From Ahrensia marina (lineage in GTDB: Bacteria; Pseudomonadota; Alphaproteobacteria; Rhizobiales; Rhizobiaceae): 64,000 nucleotides of DNA. Shown piece by piece: positions 1 through 8,878 of the stretch. The stretch spans positions 56,772 to 120,771 of the forward strand of contig NZ_JXMU01000014.1 in NCBI RefSeq assembly GCF_001293565.1, read 5' to 3'. The notes beneath the pieces are model-generated. The model was given only the letters and a program-made list of their open reading frames with translations, did not search any database and was not told where the DNA came from. The position numbers and the translations under genes were made by a program. Numbering within the stretch: the stretch's first letter is position 1; every line of letters starts with the position of its first letter.

Positions 1-1
1 A

Positions 2-826
2 GCGCTCTTTGTCGTGCCGGAGGCTGGCGATCCCGATCCGGTAGCTGAAGACATTCCCCTAAATGTATTGTTTGAGGACAATGACCTTATTGTCATCGAT
101 AAGCCTGCCGGCATGGTTGTGCATCCCGGCGCAGGCAATTTAAACGGCACATTGGTCAATGCGCTCATTCACCACTGCGGTGATACACTATCCGGCATTG
201 GCGGCATCAAACGGCCGGGCATTGTTCACCGGCTCGACAAGCAAACCAGCGGCGTGATGGTCGTTGCCAAAAATGACGCCGCACACCGGCATCTATCATC
301 CCAATTTGCAGACCATGGCCGCACCGGGGCAATGCGCCGTGTCTACACCGCCATCATTTGGGGCGCGCCCCAGCAGCAAAAATTGCGCATTGAAACATAT
401 CTGGGCCGCGGCGACGGTGACCGCACAAAACAGGCCGTTGTCAATGAGAACAGGCCGGGCGCACGCCATGCGGTCACACATGTGCAAATCATGGAGCGCT
501 ATGGCCCCAAAGACGGAACAGATCAGGTCGCTAGCCTTATTAATTGCGAACTGGAAACAGGCAGGACACACCAAATCCGCGTTCATATGGCCCATATCGG
601 CCACCCGCTGATCGGGGATGATGTCTATGGCGCAGGCTTTCGCACGAAAGCCAATATATTGCCTGAACCGGCGCAGTCAGCCGCAAATAAATTCCGCAGG
701 CAATCCCTCCATGCGCGGCTATTGGCTTTTAAGCACCCGAAAACGGGCGAAATACTTACCCTTGAAAGCGATCCGCCGGAAGACATGCAGGAAGTCATGC
801 AGGCATTTTCAGTGAGTTGGAATTAA
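2..826 (+). CDS. rluD: RluD-type 23S rRNA pseudouridine synthase, 5' truncated by window edge
   Basis: RluA-family pseudouridine synthase, expected to isomerise uridines in 23S rRNA helix 69. The frame is open to the left edge, so the N-terminal S4 RNA-binding domain lies outside the window; the GTG at 14 is only an internal codon. The visible catalytic domain shows the family signature RLDKQTSG (catalytic Asp within HRLDKQTSG), preceded by VIDKPAGMVVHPG and followed by LETGRTHQIRVH and HPLIGDDVYG. Position just upstream of rpoH matches other Hyphomicrobiales. RluD rather than RluC is inferred from the DKPAGMVVHPG stretch and this context. Confidence 0.9.
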   Translation, partial: ALFVVPEAGDPDPVAEDIPLNVLFEDNDLIVIDKPAGMVVHPGAGNLNGTLVNALIHHCGDTLSGIGGIKRPGIVHRLDKQTSGVMVVAKNDAAHRHLSSQFADHGRTGAMRRVYTAIIWGAPQQQKLRIETYLGRGDGDRTKQAVVNENRPGARHAVTHVQIMERYGPKDGTDQVASLINCELETGRTHQIRVHMAHIGHPLIGDDVYGAGFRTKANILPEPAQSAANKFRRQSLHARLLAFKHPKTGEILTLESDPPEDMQEVMQAFSVSWN

Positions 827-836
827 CACCGGCGCA

Positions 837-1754
837 TCAAAGTGTTTCACCGAACATCTTGCGGCTATGCTGTGTAAGCGCATCGGCAAAAGCCGCCATG
901 GCGGGCGACAAATCACGCGCCGGATAATATAGGTAAAATCCCGGCAAGGGCGAAAGCTGATCATCCAGAACAGCTTCCAGCCGTTTGGATCCAAGTTCGT
1001 CCCGCACCATGTGCCGCCAAAGATAGGCCAGCCCCAACCCTTCAACGGCGGCCTGCCTCACCAAAGCGCCGTCATTAAAAACCAGTTGCATGGCGTCCCT
1101 TTGCTCAACTCTGCCCGTCGCGCCTTGAAAGACCCACGGAAAAATCCGGCCAGCGCTGTGCATGCGGTAACCAATACAAAGATGGCTGCCAAGCACATCC
1201 GGCGTCTGCGGCCGCCCATATTGTTCGAAATAGGACGGTGCACCGACAACAACCGGCTGAACGTCACCTGTCAACTTGCGGGAAATCATGTCCTGCTCCA
1301 GCTTGCTACCAAGACGTATTCCGGCATCAAACCGCCCCTCAACCACATCTATCAGCGCATCACTGACTGAAATCTCAATCTGGACAGCAGGGTGCGCAAG
1401 ACGAAATTCTGCCAGCATCGGCATGACCAGCAATTCTGCCGCATCGCGCCCCATCGTCAGGCGAACCGGTCCTGAAATTTGACCTTCCCCCGCCTCCAAC
1501 TCATGCAGCGCCAGATCAATCTCATCAAATGCCGGACCGAGACGGCCAAGAAGCGCTGCACCTGCCGCTGTTGGCGAAACTGCGCGTGTGGTACGCGCCA
1601 ACAACCTTTGGCCCAAACTCTTTTCAAGTTTACGGATTGAATGACTAAGCGCCGACTGGGTAATGCCCAGCTCTGCTGCCGCGCGCGTGAAGCTACCTTT
1701 GTCCACAATCAGCCGTAAAGCCGCCAACGCATCAAGTTGATTTCGCTTATTCAT
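837..1754 (-). CDS. LysR-family transcriptional regulator
   Basis: 305 residues, usual length for the family. The N-terminal winged helix-turn-helix (about residues 5-64) contains SFTRAAAELGITQSALSHSI and the following RKLEKSLGQRLLAR segment, then a substrate-binding-like effector domain to the C-terminus. The gene is divergent from the Rid-family gene at 1881, the classic layout for a LysR regulator controlling its neighbour; a small inverted repeat lies between them. The effector and target are not recognisable from sequence. Confidence 0.93.
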   Translation of the reverse strand: MNKRNQLDALAALRLIVDKGSFTRAAAELGITQSALSHSIRKLEKSLGQRLLARTTRAVSPTAAGAALLGRLGPAFDEIDLALHELEAGEGQISGPVRLTMGRDAAELLVMPMLAEFRLAHPAVQIEISVSDALIDVVEGRFDAGIRLGSKLEQDMISRKLTGDVQPVVVGAPSYFEQYGRPQTPDVLGSHLCIGYRMHSAGRIFPWVFQGATGRVEQRDAMQLVFNDGALVRQAAVEGLGLAYLWRHMVRDELGSKRLEAVLDDQLSPLPGFYLYYPARDLSPAMAAFADALTQHSRKMFGETL

Positions 1755-1773
1755 GAATTATGCTCATGGCACT

Positions 1774-1789
1774 GATCAATAAAATGATC
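1774..1789. promoter_or_regulatory. Inverted repeat in LysR/Rid divergent intergenic region
   Basis: GATCA-N6-TGATC, AT-rich, 20 bp upstream of the LysR start and about 90 bp upstream of the Rid-family start. LysR proteins typically bind interrupted AT-rich dyads between divergent genes, so this is a candidate operator. Only the dyad itself is seen; binding is inferred. Confidence 0.35.
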
Positions 1790-1880
1790 TTCTATCACTT
1801 ATCTACAATGTTATCTATCCGGCTGTCTTTGAAAAAGATGCAAAGCCAACAACGCCTGCCCTGCAAAAAGAGCAAAAAAC

Positions 1881-2288
1881 ATGACAGCACAAATGACACG
1901 CCTTAATCCGCCGGAACTCCCAGACGCCAGTTCAATCGGCTACAGCCAGATATCAATTGCAGAGGCCGGGAAAATGGCCTTTGTATCGGGACAGGTCGCC
2001 ACAGCCGAGAACGGCTTGCCTACACCAAAGGATTTCGACGGTCAGGCTGCACAAGTCATGCGTAAGGCAGCAAACGCACTGGCAGCAATAGGCGCGGCCC
2101 CCGAAGACATTGCTATCGCGCGCGTATATGTAGTCGGCCTTAATGATGAACGTCTAGCAAGCACCGTGAACCATTTTAAAGCGTTCTGCGGCGATGCGGC
2201 ACCTTCACTGACGGGCATCGGAGTTGGGGCGCTTGCCGGCGCCGACTTGCTGATAGAAATGGAGATGCAGGTGCGATTACCGGATTAA
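1881..2288 (+). CDS. Rid-family (RidA/YjgF-like) protein
   Basis: 135-residue single-domain protein of the RidA/YjgF/UK114 superfamily, with the fold signature VSGQVAT near the N-terminus and ARVYVVGLND in the middle. True RidA proteins deaminate enamines/imines using an Arg in a PARS-type motif; here the equivalent stretch reads PSLTG, so that Arg is missing and classical imine deaminase activity is doubtful. ATG start with a weak upstream AGAG. It is divergent from a LysR gene that probably controls it. Confidence 0.88.
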   Translation: MTAQMTRLNPPELPDASSIGYSQISIAEAGKMAFVSGQVATAENGLPTPKDFDGQAAQVMRKAANALAAIGAAPEDIAIARVYVVGLNDERLASTVNHFKAFCGDAAPSLTGIGVGALAGADLLIEMEMQVRLPD

Positions 2289-2354
2289 GGTAAGAGGCCA
2301 CCACTGCCATTGATAACAAGCGGGAACAAAACAGTTCACAAAACATTGAATGAG

Positions 2355-2386
2355 TGTTCACGAGATATTACATCTCAAAATGAACA
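2355..2386. repeat. Nested inverted repeat upstream of rpoH
   Basis: TGTTCA (2355-2360) is matched by TGAACA (2381-2386), with an inner GAGAT/ATCTC dyad (2362-2366 and 2372-2376). It lies between the Rid gene and rpoH and has no T-run, so it is a poor terminator candidate; it could be a protein-binding site in the rpoH upstream region. Function is unknown. Confidence 0.4.
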
Positions 2387-2423
2387 TAATGTGCTAGTAA
2401 ACATTTTGCCGGTTTAGCGGGCT

Positions 2424-2452
2424 TTGACAGACGCGATGACCGGTGCTTGCCG
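2424..2452 (+). promoter_or_regulatory. Possible rpoH promoter
   Basis: Consensus -35 hexamer TTGACA at 2424-2429, followed after 17 nt by TTGCCG as a poor -10. The position 42-70 bp before the rpoH start is sensible for a promoter, but the weak -10 keeps confidence low. Confidence 0.35.
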
Positions 2453-2493
2453 CAATCGGGCGGAAGCAAAAATAGAAGAAAAGGGGTGCTGCA

Positions 2494-3402
2494 TTGACCC
2501 AACCAAACACTTTACCCAGCCTTTCAGGCGGCGCAGACGGCTTGGCCCGTTATATGGAGGAAATCCGCCGGTTTCCTATGCTACAGCCTGATGAAGAATA
2601 TATGCTGGCAAAACGCTATCACGAACATGACGATACCGAGGCTGCGCACCGCATGGTGACAAGCCATTTGCGCTTGGTGGCCAAGATTGCGATGGGATAT
2701 CGCGGCTATGGCCTGCCGATTGGCGAAGTTGTGTCCGAAGGCAATGTCGGCCTGATGCAGGCTGTTAAAAAATTCGACCCGGAACGGGGTTTCAGATTGG
2801 CAACCTATGCCATGTGGTGGATTAAAGCCTCCATACAGGAATATGTATTGCGCTCTTGGAGCCTTGTGAAAATGGGCACAACTGCCAACCAAAAGCGGCT
2901 GTTCTTTAATCTTCGCAAAGCCAAGAACCGTATTCAGGCCCTTGGCGAACACGATCTGAACGAAGAACAGGTCCAGAAAATCGCGACTGATCTGAAAGTG
3001 ACAGAAGAAGAAGTGCTGTCTATGAACCAGCGCCTCTCCGGCGATGCATCGCTTAATGCGCCACTGCGTAATGCAGAAGGTGAAAGCGGTCAGTGGCAGG
3101 ACTGGCTGGTTGATGAATCAGACAGTGCAGAGGAAATGCTCGTTGAAGAAGACGAACTGGATCACCGCCGTTCAATGCTGAACGATTCGATCGAGGTTCT
3201 GAACGAACGCGAGCAGCGGATTTTCCGCGCGCGCCGCTTGTCCGAAGACCCTGTTACGCTTGAAGATTTGAGCCAAGAGTTCAACATTTCGCGTGAACGC
3301 GTACGCCAGATTGAAGTACGCGCATTCGAAAAAGTTCAGGAAGCAATGGTCGCTGCCGCAGCAGAATTGGCCGCGCCGCAAAAACAGATCGAAGCGCAGT
3401 AA
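2494..3402 (+). CDS. rpoH: RNA polymerase sigma-32 factor RpoH (heat-shock sigma)
   Basis: Heat-shock sigma factor directing RNA polymerase to chaperone and protease promoters. 302 residues, typical length. Region 2 reads EGNVGLMQAVKKFDPERGFR and YAMWWIKASIQEY; the RpoH box NQKRLFFNLR, specific for sigma-32 proteins, follows; region 4 carries the DNA-binding helix-turn-helix (LSQEFNISRERVRQIEVRAF). The start is TTG with AGGGG about 8 nt upstream; no better ATG gives the family N-terminus (NTLPSLSGGADGLARYMEEI). A strong terminator follows. Several rpoH paralogues are common in Hyphomicrobiales; which one this is cannot be told here. Confidence 0.96.
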   Translation: MTQPNTLPSLSGGADGLARYMEEIRRFPMLQPDEEYMLAKRYHEHDDTEAAHRMVTSHLRLVAKIAMGYRGYGLPIGEVVSEGNVGLMQAVKKFDPERGFRLATYAMWWIKASIQEYVLRSWSLVKMGTTANQKRLFFNLRKAKNRIQALGEHDLNEEQVQKIATDLKVTEEEVLSMNQRLSGDASLNAPLRNAEGESGQWQDWLVDESDSAEEMLVEEDELDHRRSMLNDSIEVLNEREQRIFRARRLSEDPVTLEDLSQEFNISRERVRQIEVRAFEKVQEAMVAAAAELAAPQKQIEAQ

Positions 3403-3427
3403 AACAATAACTGCCTCATAACAAATC

Positions 3428-3465
3428 AAAGCCCCGCTGATTTTCATCATGCGGGGCTTTTTATA
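3428..3465. terminator. Bidirectional rho-independent terminator between rpoH and the convergent 773-aa protein gene
   Basis: Perfect stem AAAGCCCCGC / GCGGGGCTTT (3428-3437 and 3451-3460) with a 13-nt loop, a T-run on the plus side and an A-run before it, placed between two convergent genes. It can terminate both. Confidence 0.9.
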
Positions 3466-3483
3466 TCAGTTTGTAATTAAGCC

Positions 3484-5805
3484 TTAATTCTCGATCGGGG
3501 CAGCTTCCCAAGCGGCAAAGACCTCGTTGAAAACCCGCTCGCCCGGAATACCTTTTTCCAAAGTAATCAGCGCGCGCCGGCCATTCGTGTACTGCATCGG
3601 AATATCAATCCAGTTTTCACGTGTCATCAATTGCACATTGGTTTCAACTGCCGTTGTCGCATCGGTCAGCGCAATCAGGAAGATATTCTGATCAAGCGGT
3701 GCAGGCACAGCAATCAAGGCGTTGCCCGGATCCTGCTCATTGGTTTTGAACGTCACACGCTGAACATCGGCAATGCCGCGTCCGGCAAAATTCTCCGGCA
3801 CACGGAAGAACAATTCAATGATATGACTTGCCGGAAATGTGCTGTCCCCATTGCGGCGGATCGTCATTTCCATCTTCAAGCCAAGCTCAGGAATGGACGT
3901 TTCAGCACGGATCGCAGGTTCGACTGGCAGTTCTCCGCCAGGCGATTCATTGACAACAGTCCACACAGTTGCACCGGCAAGCGCGGTACCGTCCTGCGAG
4001 CCTGTGCGCTCTTCATAAAAAATTGCCCGCTGGCCAATCGGCGTTGCCGGCGTTTCAGCCGTTGCATCGGGCGCATTTGCATCGTCCGTAGCGTCTGCGC
4101 TCTGCGGATCATTGTTTGCTGTACCGGCTGTTTGAGACGCGACGGAACTGCCTTCGTTGGAACTGTCGTCAGCGACACCTTCAATCGGGCCTTCGTCGAT
4201 CTCCGTTCCATCCTCTGTCAGACGCTGGGTGAATTTGGTTGTCGTTTCGTCCGCTTCGCTCACGTCCTCAACCAGCGGAGGCGTTACCTCGTTTTCTGCG
4301 GCTGCGACTTCCTCTTGGCTCGCTTGCTCACCGTTTTCTACCGGTGTGCTCGTGACCGTGCGAACCGGAACACCGCCCTCTTCGCCTGTCGTTGCCGCAT
4401 CACCAATATCTGTACCAGCCTCACCGCCGGTTAGATCCTGCCACCATGGCAAAGCCGACTCATTATAGAAGGCAGTAAGCTGGTCTCTCTTCTCATAAGC
4501 GGCATATGCGCCGCCAGCCAGCAGCGCCAAAACGACAATCGCGATTGCCGCTTTCTTGGTACCGCCACCTTTTTTCTCTTCTTGATCAGAAGGAACCAAA
4601 GGCGGAATACCAGCAGCGCTTTCGCGGCGCTCGCCTTCAACCGTACCCGGATCATCACTACCGGTTTCCACCACCGGCTCAAAGCTGGCGGTAACATCAT
4701 CGGTTTGTGAATCCACCGAAACGGCAAAATCCTGCGTATCGTTGCTGTAGTCAGCTTCCTGCTCTTTTAAAAACTCGGCCCGCGGATCACTGTCTGCCAC
4801 CGGCATTGATTTTTCAGACTCGGGTTCCGGTTCCGGTGTAGTACCGGCAAACAATTCGCCAATGGTTTTGTTGATTTCGTCAACGCTGGCGCCTGCATCA
4901 TCGACGCTATCATCGGTTTCTGCATTGGCACTTTCAACGAAATCTGAGAACGGAGTCTCGGCCGGAGCAGATGAGACATCGTCAATTGCCTTATCCGCGC
5001 TGATAGCGCCATCGGCAATAATATTGCCTTCGGAAACATCATCAACAGCTTCGACAGTGTCTTCCGGCTGATCAGCATCAGGGTATTCCGGTGAAACAGT
5101 ATCAGCAGGCAGAGCTTCGTCATTTTGTTCTTCTGCAAGTTCAGGGATATCTGTAACCTGATCCTGCGCCACCACATGATCTGTTTCATTGACTTCCAAA
5201 CGCGAAGGAAGTGGCGCATCAGTTTCTGATTCTGAACTTGTATCCGGCACCTCCGGCTGCGGATCATATGACGGCGTTATGACGGGCTCCGGCTCAGTCG
5301 GAGTTGGCTCAGGTTCGACGGGAAACTCCGGCTCAGGCTCTGCGGGCGCGGGCTCCGGTTCGGCGGGAACTTCAGGCTCTGGCTCGGCAGGTGTTGGCTC
5401 TGGTTCAGTCGGCACCTCCGGTTCAGGCTCGGCAGGTGTCGGCTCTGGCTCGGTTGGTACTTCCGGCTCAGGCACCACGGGCGCCGGTTCCGGCTCGACC
5501 GGAACTTCAGGCGGAGCGGTAGGCGCAGGTTCTTCCGGCTGCGGAACGCTGGGCGCTGCAGTTACCGGTTCCGGCGCAATTTCCTGCTCTGCGGGCGCAC
5601 TATAGTCTGCCTCTACCGCACGGATTGCATCTTCAAGCTTGGCAAACTGACGGTCAATCGCTGCCTGTGGAGGTGTTTTCTCCAGTGCATCGATCTGTTT
5701 TCTTACAGTTGCCCGCGCCTTGTCATAGACTTTTGCACGCAATTCAGGTGTTGTCTCACTCATATTACCGAGTGTTTTTCTGATTACTGCTGCGAAATCT
5801 GCCAT
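3484..5805 (-). CDS. Hypothetical membrane-anchored protein with Pro/Glu-rich repeats
   Basis: 773 residues, no known catalytic motif. Layout: a short conserved-looking N-terminus rich in charged helices (about 1-70), a long Pro/Glu-rich linker with tandem PEPEVPTEPEPTPAE-type repeats (about 75-180), an acidic low-complexity region, one transmembrane helix (KKAAIAIVVLALLAGGAYAAY, about 420-445), a second acidic linker, and a folded-looking C-terminal domain (last about 190 residues) ending in FAAWEAAPIEN. The topology implies a cytoplasmic N-terminus and a periplasmic C-terminal domain. It starts 38 bp after purA on the same strand, so the two may be cotranscribed. Proteins of this layout occur next to purA in related genomes (recalled, not checked). 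Function unknown. Confidence 0.85.
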   Translation of the reverse strand: MADFAAVIRKTLGNMSETTPELRAKVYDKARATVRKQIDALEKTPPQAAIDRQFAKLEDAIRAVEADYSAPAEQEIAPEPVTAAPSVPQPEEPAPTAPPEVPVEPEPAPVVPEPEVPTEPEPTPAEPEPEVPTEPEPTPAEPEPEVPAEPEPAPAEPEPEFPVEPEPTPTEPEPVITPSYDPQPEVPDTSSESETDAPLPSRLEVNETDHVVAQDQVTDIPELAEEQNDEALPADTVSPEYPDADQPEDTVEAVDDVSEGNIIADGAISADKAIDDVSSAPAETPFSDFVESANAETDDSVDDAGASVDEINKTIGELFAGTTPEPEPESEKSMPVADSDPRAEFLKEQEADYSNDTQDFAVSVDSQTDDVTASFEPVVETGSDDPGTVEGERRESAAGIPPLVPSDQEEKKGGGTKKAAIAIVVLALLAGGAYAAYEKRDQLTAFYNESALPWWQDLTGGEAGTDIGDAATTGEEGGVPVRTVTSTPVENGEQASQEEVAAAENEVTPPLVEDVSEADETTTKFTQRLTEDGTEIDEGPIEGVADDSSNEGSSVASQTAGTANNDPQSADATDDANAPDATAETPATPIGQRAIFYEERTGSQDGTALAGATVWTVVNESPGGELPVEPAIRAETSIPELGLKMEMTIRRNGDSTFPASHIIELFFRVPENFAGRGIADVQRVTFKTNEQDPGNALIAVPAPLDQNIFLIALTDATTAVETNVQLMTRENWIDIPMQYTNGRRALITLEKGIPGERVFNEVFAAWEAAPIEN

Positions 5806-5843
5806 AAATTCAATCCGGTAAGGTTCTCGTTCGTAGGGTAAAC

Positions 5844-7139
5844 CTAATCCTGAAACGGGTCCGTAACAAGTATCGTGTCGTCACGTTCAGGACTAGTTGA
5901 CAACAAAGCGACCGGCGCACCGATTAATTCTTCAATATGGCGCACATATTTAACGGCCTGAGCGGGCAGATCGTTCCATGAGCGCGCACCGGCGGTCGTA
6001 CCGCTCCAACCTTCCAGTGTTTCATAAATCGGCACAACACGCGCCTGCGCGCCCTGACTGGCCGGAAGATAATCAATCCGCTCACCATCAAGTTCATAAC
6101 CGACACAGACCTTGATTTCGTCCATACCGTCAAGCACATCAAGCTTGGTCAGCGCGATACCTGTAATGCCATTGACGGCACATGACTGACGCACAAGCAC
6201 CGCATCAAACCAGCCGCAACGGCGCTTGCGCGATGTCACCGTACCCCACTCATGCCCCTTGGTGCCAAGGTGTTCGCCAACATCGTTAAGCTGCTCAGTC
6301 GGAAACGGTCCTTCGCCCACGCGAGTTGTATAAGCCTTTGTAATGCCGAGCACATAATCAATGGCGTTCGGCCCCATGCCGGAACCGGCCGCCGCCTGCC
6401 CCGCCACCACGTTCGAGGACGTCACGAACGGATATGTGCCATGATCGACATCAAGCAGTGTGCCCTGCGCGCCTTCAAACAGAATACGGTTACCGGCGCG
6501 GCGCTTGTCGTCGAGCACTTTCCAGACTTTATCCATATAAGGCAAAATCTCGTCGGCAATCGACATCAATTCTTCCATGATCGTCTCATGCGTGACTTCT
6601 GGATGGCCAAGCCCACGGCGCAGCGCATTATGGTGGGTCAAAAGACGGTCCACCTTGGCAGGTAGCGTATCCTGATTGGCAAGGTCCATCACGCGCACGG
6701 CACGGCGGCCTACTTTGTCCTCATAGGCAGGGCCAATACCACGGCGGGTTGTGCCGATCTTCGTGCCCGAATTGGACGCGGCGTCTTCGCGGAAGCCATC
6801 CAATTCGCGGTGCAAAGACAAAATCAGTGGTGTGTTTTCGGCAATTTTCAAAACATCGGACGTTATCTTAACGCCCTGCTCTGCCAGACGGTTTACTTCG
6901 GCCACAAAAGCGTGCGGGTCAAAAACCACACCGTTACCGATCACCGACAGTTTTCCGCGCACCACGCCGGAAGGCAGGAGCGAGAGCTTATAGACATTGC
7001 CGCCTACAACCAAGGTATGACCGGCATTGTGACCGCCCTGAAAACGTACGACAACATCAGCGCGTTCCGAAAGCCAATCGACAATCTTGCCTTTACCTTC
7101 ATCACCCCATTGGGAGCCAACCACCACAACATTTGCCAT
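5844..7139 (-). CDS. purA: Adenylosuccinate synthetase
   Basis: Converts IMP, aspartate and GTP to adenylosuccinate, the first committed step to AMP. 431 residues. The N-terminal GDEGKGK P-loop, [10 protein letters not shown], the GPAYEDK region and GTTRRGIGP are all present, as is the C-terminal base-recognition stretch [11 protein letters not shown] at 7139 is chosen over the TTG one codon upstream because GGAG lies 6 nt before it. Complete and ordinary. Confidence 0.97.
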   Translation of the reverse strand: MANVVVVGSQWGDEGKGKIVDWLSERADVVVRFQGGHNAGHTLVVGGNVYKLSLLPSGVVRGKLSVIGNGVVFDPHAFVAEVNRLAEQGVKITSDVLKIAENTPLILSLHRELDGFREDAASNSGTKIGTTRRGIGPAYEDKVGRRAVRVMDLANQDTLPAKVDRLLTHHNALRRGLGHPEVTHETIMEELMSIADEILPYMDKVWKVLDDKRRAGNRILFEGAQGTLLDVDHGTYPFVTSSNVVAGQAAAGSGMGPNAIDYVLGITKAYTTRVGEGPFPTEQLNDVGEHLGTKGHEWGTVTSRKRRCGWFDAVLVRQSCAVNGITGIALTKLDVLDGMDEIKVCVGYELDGERIDYLPASQGAQARVVPIYETLEGWSGTTAGARSWNDLPAQAVKYVRHIEELIGAPVALLSTSPERDDTILVTDPFQD

Positions 7140-7318
7140 CAAAAACTCCGGCGTAAAAATTCATTAAAAAGACTTAACGCGCGGTCTATAGCTTTCATTA
7201 AAGCAAAGCGTAAGTCCAATGCGCTTGTTCAGGCACTTTCAACACTGTTTTTTCTGGCATAAACAGGCATAAATGTCATTTAGAGCATATTTCCTCCTGC
7301 CAGACGCAAGGCCACTCC

Positions 7319-8236
7319 GTGCAAAACAACAAAAACGCTTACATCTTCCTGCTGCTGACAACCTTGTTCTGGGGCGGTAATGCCGTTGCTGGAAAGCTGG
7401 CTGTCGGACATATCTCACCGATGGTTCTTACCACGGTGCGGTGGGGCGTGGCCGTATCGTTGCTGCTCTTAATCGGCGGCAAGCAATTCTGGCAGGACCG
7501 TCATATTATCAGGCCGCATTTGCCGCTGCTGTTCACTTATGGCGCATTGGGGTTTACCGTTTTCAACGTCAGCCTTTATTCAGCGCTCAATCATACGTCA
7601 GTCATTAATGTGGCCATCGAACAGGCTGCCGTACCGGCGGTTATTTTCATCGGCAATTTTATCCTGTTCCGAATGCGCGTCAGCGCACTGCAGATCTTCG
7701 GTTTCACACTGTCTTTGATCGGCGTTGCTATAGTGGCTTCAAACGGCAGCTTGGAACGTCTGGCTGCACTTGAGATCAACAAGGGCGATATGTTCATGGG
7801 GATCGGCGTTCTTGCCTATGCCGCCTATTCGGTGATCTTGCGCTACAAACCGGATTTACATTGGAAATCCCTGATGACCACGATGGCGATTGCCGCCTTT
7901 ATCGTATCCCTGCCCTTTGCCTATTTCGAATTGCAAAGCCCTATCGGCATCCTGCCCGATGCACAAGGATGGGCAATCGGCTTTTACACCGCGATTTTCC
8001 CCGCCATTATTGCACAGGTGCTCTGGATTAAAGGAATTGACCTTATTGGTGCCAACCGTGCGGGCATATTTATCAATCTGGTGCCGATCATCGGCACCGT
8101 ACTGGCTGTCGTTTTGCTTGGCGAGGTTTTTGGTCTTTATCACGCCATCGCCATGGCGCTGGTGATTGGCGGTATTTGGATCGCTGAAACCAGCGGGCGC
8201 AAAGCACATAGAAATGCACCCGATGTACCGCGTTAA
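7319..8236 (+). CDS. EamA/DMT-family transporter
   Basis: 305 residues, about ten hydrophobic segments arranged as two repeated EamA units (FWGGNAVAGKLAV at the start of the first, MGIGVLAYAAYSVILRY at the start of the second). Such proteins export metabolites such as amino acids or nucleosides across the inner membrane; the substrate cannot be read. GTG start, with AAGG about 8 nt upstream. It stands alone, divergent from purA. Confidence 0.92.
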   Translation: MQNNKNAYIFLLLTTLFWGGNAVAGKLAVGHISPMVLTTVRWGVAVSLLLLIGGKQFWQDRHIIRPHLPLLFTYGALGFTVFNVSLYSALNHTSVINVAIEQAAVPAVIFIGNFILFRMRVSALQIFGFTLSLIGVAIVASNGSLERLAALEINKGDMFMGIGVLAYAAYSVILRYKPDLHWKSLMTTMAIAAFIVSLPFAYFELQSPIGILPDAQGWAIGFYTAIFPAIIAQVLWIKGIDLIGANRAGIFINLVPIIGTVLAVVLLGEVFGLYHAIAMALVIGGIWIAETSGRKAHRNAPDVPR

Positions 8237-8300
8237 TGCATTAGAACAAGCGCGGTACCGCGTTCATTCTTGAGATCGGGCATCAATGGGAAGATTAGTG

Positions 8301-8678
8301 ATGAACCGGGCATTCACCAATATCTTAAGTTCTGACGTCAACGCGTCTGCAAACTTCTATCAGGAGCTTCTTGGCATGAAACGCCATTTTGACTCCGACT
8401 GGTTCGTAATTCTGACCCACGCCAATTTGCCAAATCTGGAATTTGGTATTCTTGACCGCGACAACGCCATCGTTCCAACGTCAGTCGCCGCCGCGCCCCA
8501 AGGTGTCATCATCACGTTCGTGGTGGAAGATGTCGAAGCGATATTTGCAAAAGCCCAAAGCCTTGGCGCACCAATCATCGAACCGCCTGCAGACACCCCT
8601 TATGGGCAGCGAAGAATGCTGGTCAAAGACCCGGACGGAACAATAATCGATGTGAGTTCGCTCATGAAAAGCCAATAA
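8301..8678 (+). CDS. VOC-family (glyoxalase/bleomycin-resistance fold) protein
   Basis: 125-residue vicinal-oxygen-chelate protein with two beta-alpha-beta modules: FTNILSSDVNASANFYQELLG at the N-terminus and the typical end LVKDPDGTIIDVSS. Start at 8301 is preferred over the ATG at 8286 because GGGAAG (8287-8292) sits 8 nt before it. Members include glyoxalases, dioxygenases and antibiotic-binding proteins; the specific role is unknown. Confidence 0.88.
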   Translation: MNRAFTNILSSDVNASANFYQELLGMKRHFDSDWFVILTHANLPNLEFGILDRDNAIVPTSVAAAPQGVIITFVVEDVEAIFAKAQSLGAPIIEPPADTPYGQRRMLVKDPDGTIIDVSSLMKSQ

Positions 8679-8813
8679 AGCGCGCGGCGCAAAAGCTATA
8701 CTGATGCAATGAAATAAGCTTGGCGGCTGACGTCAGACCGCAAACTGAGGTAGTATAATTATGCCCATTTTATTTTGCGTCCGGGCAACCACCAAGCACA
8801 AATTTCATAGCAT

Positions 8814-8857
8814 AAAAAAGGCGCCCCTGACATAGGAGCGCCGATCACTTTTTTTGT
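8814..8857. terminator. Terminator downstream of serA
   Basis: Hairpin GGCGCCCC-type arms (8820-8827) with GGAGCGCC (8835-8842), preceded on the plus strand by AAAAAA (a U-run for the minus-strand serA transcript) and followed by T8 at about 8850. It can serve serA and possibly the converging VOC gene transcript. Confidence 0.8.
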
Positions 8858-8878
8858 GCATCGCAATATCAGATGCAG

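Noticed and set aside
5290..5510. Tandem repeats that might suggest a CRISPR array
   Set aside because: Repeats are in frame, contiguous and without spacers; they encode PEPEVPTEPEP-like residues.
5189..5605. Long plus-strand open frame rich in Gly/Ser repeats
   Set aside because: It is the antisense reading of the PEPxP repeats in the 773-residue protein gene; low complexity, no ribosome site, and not independent coding.
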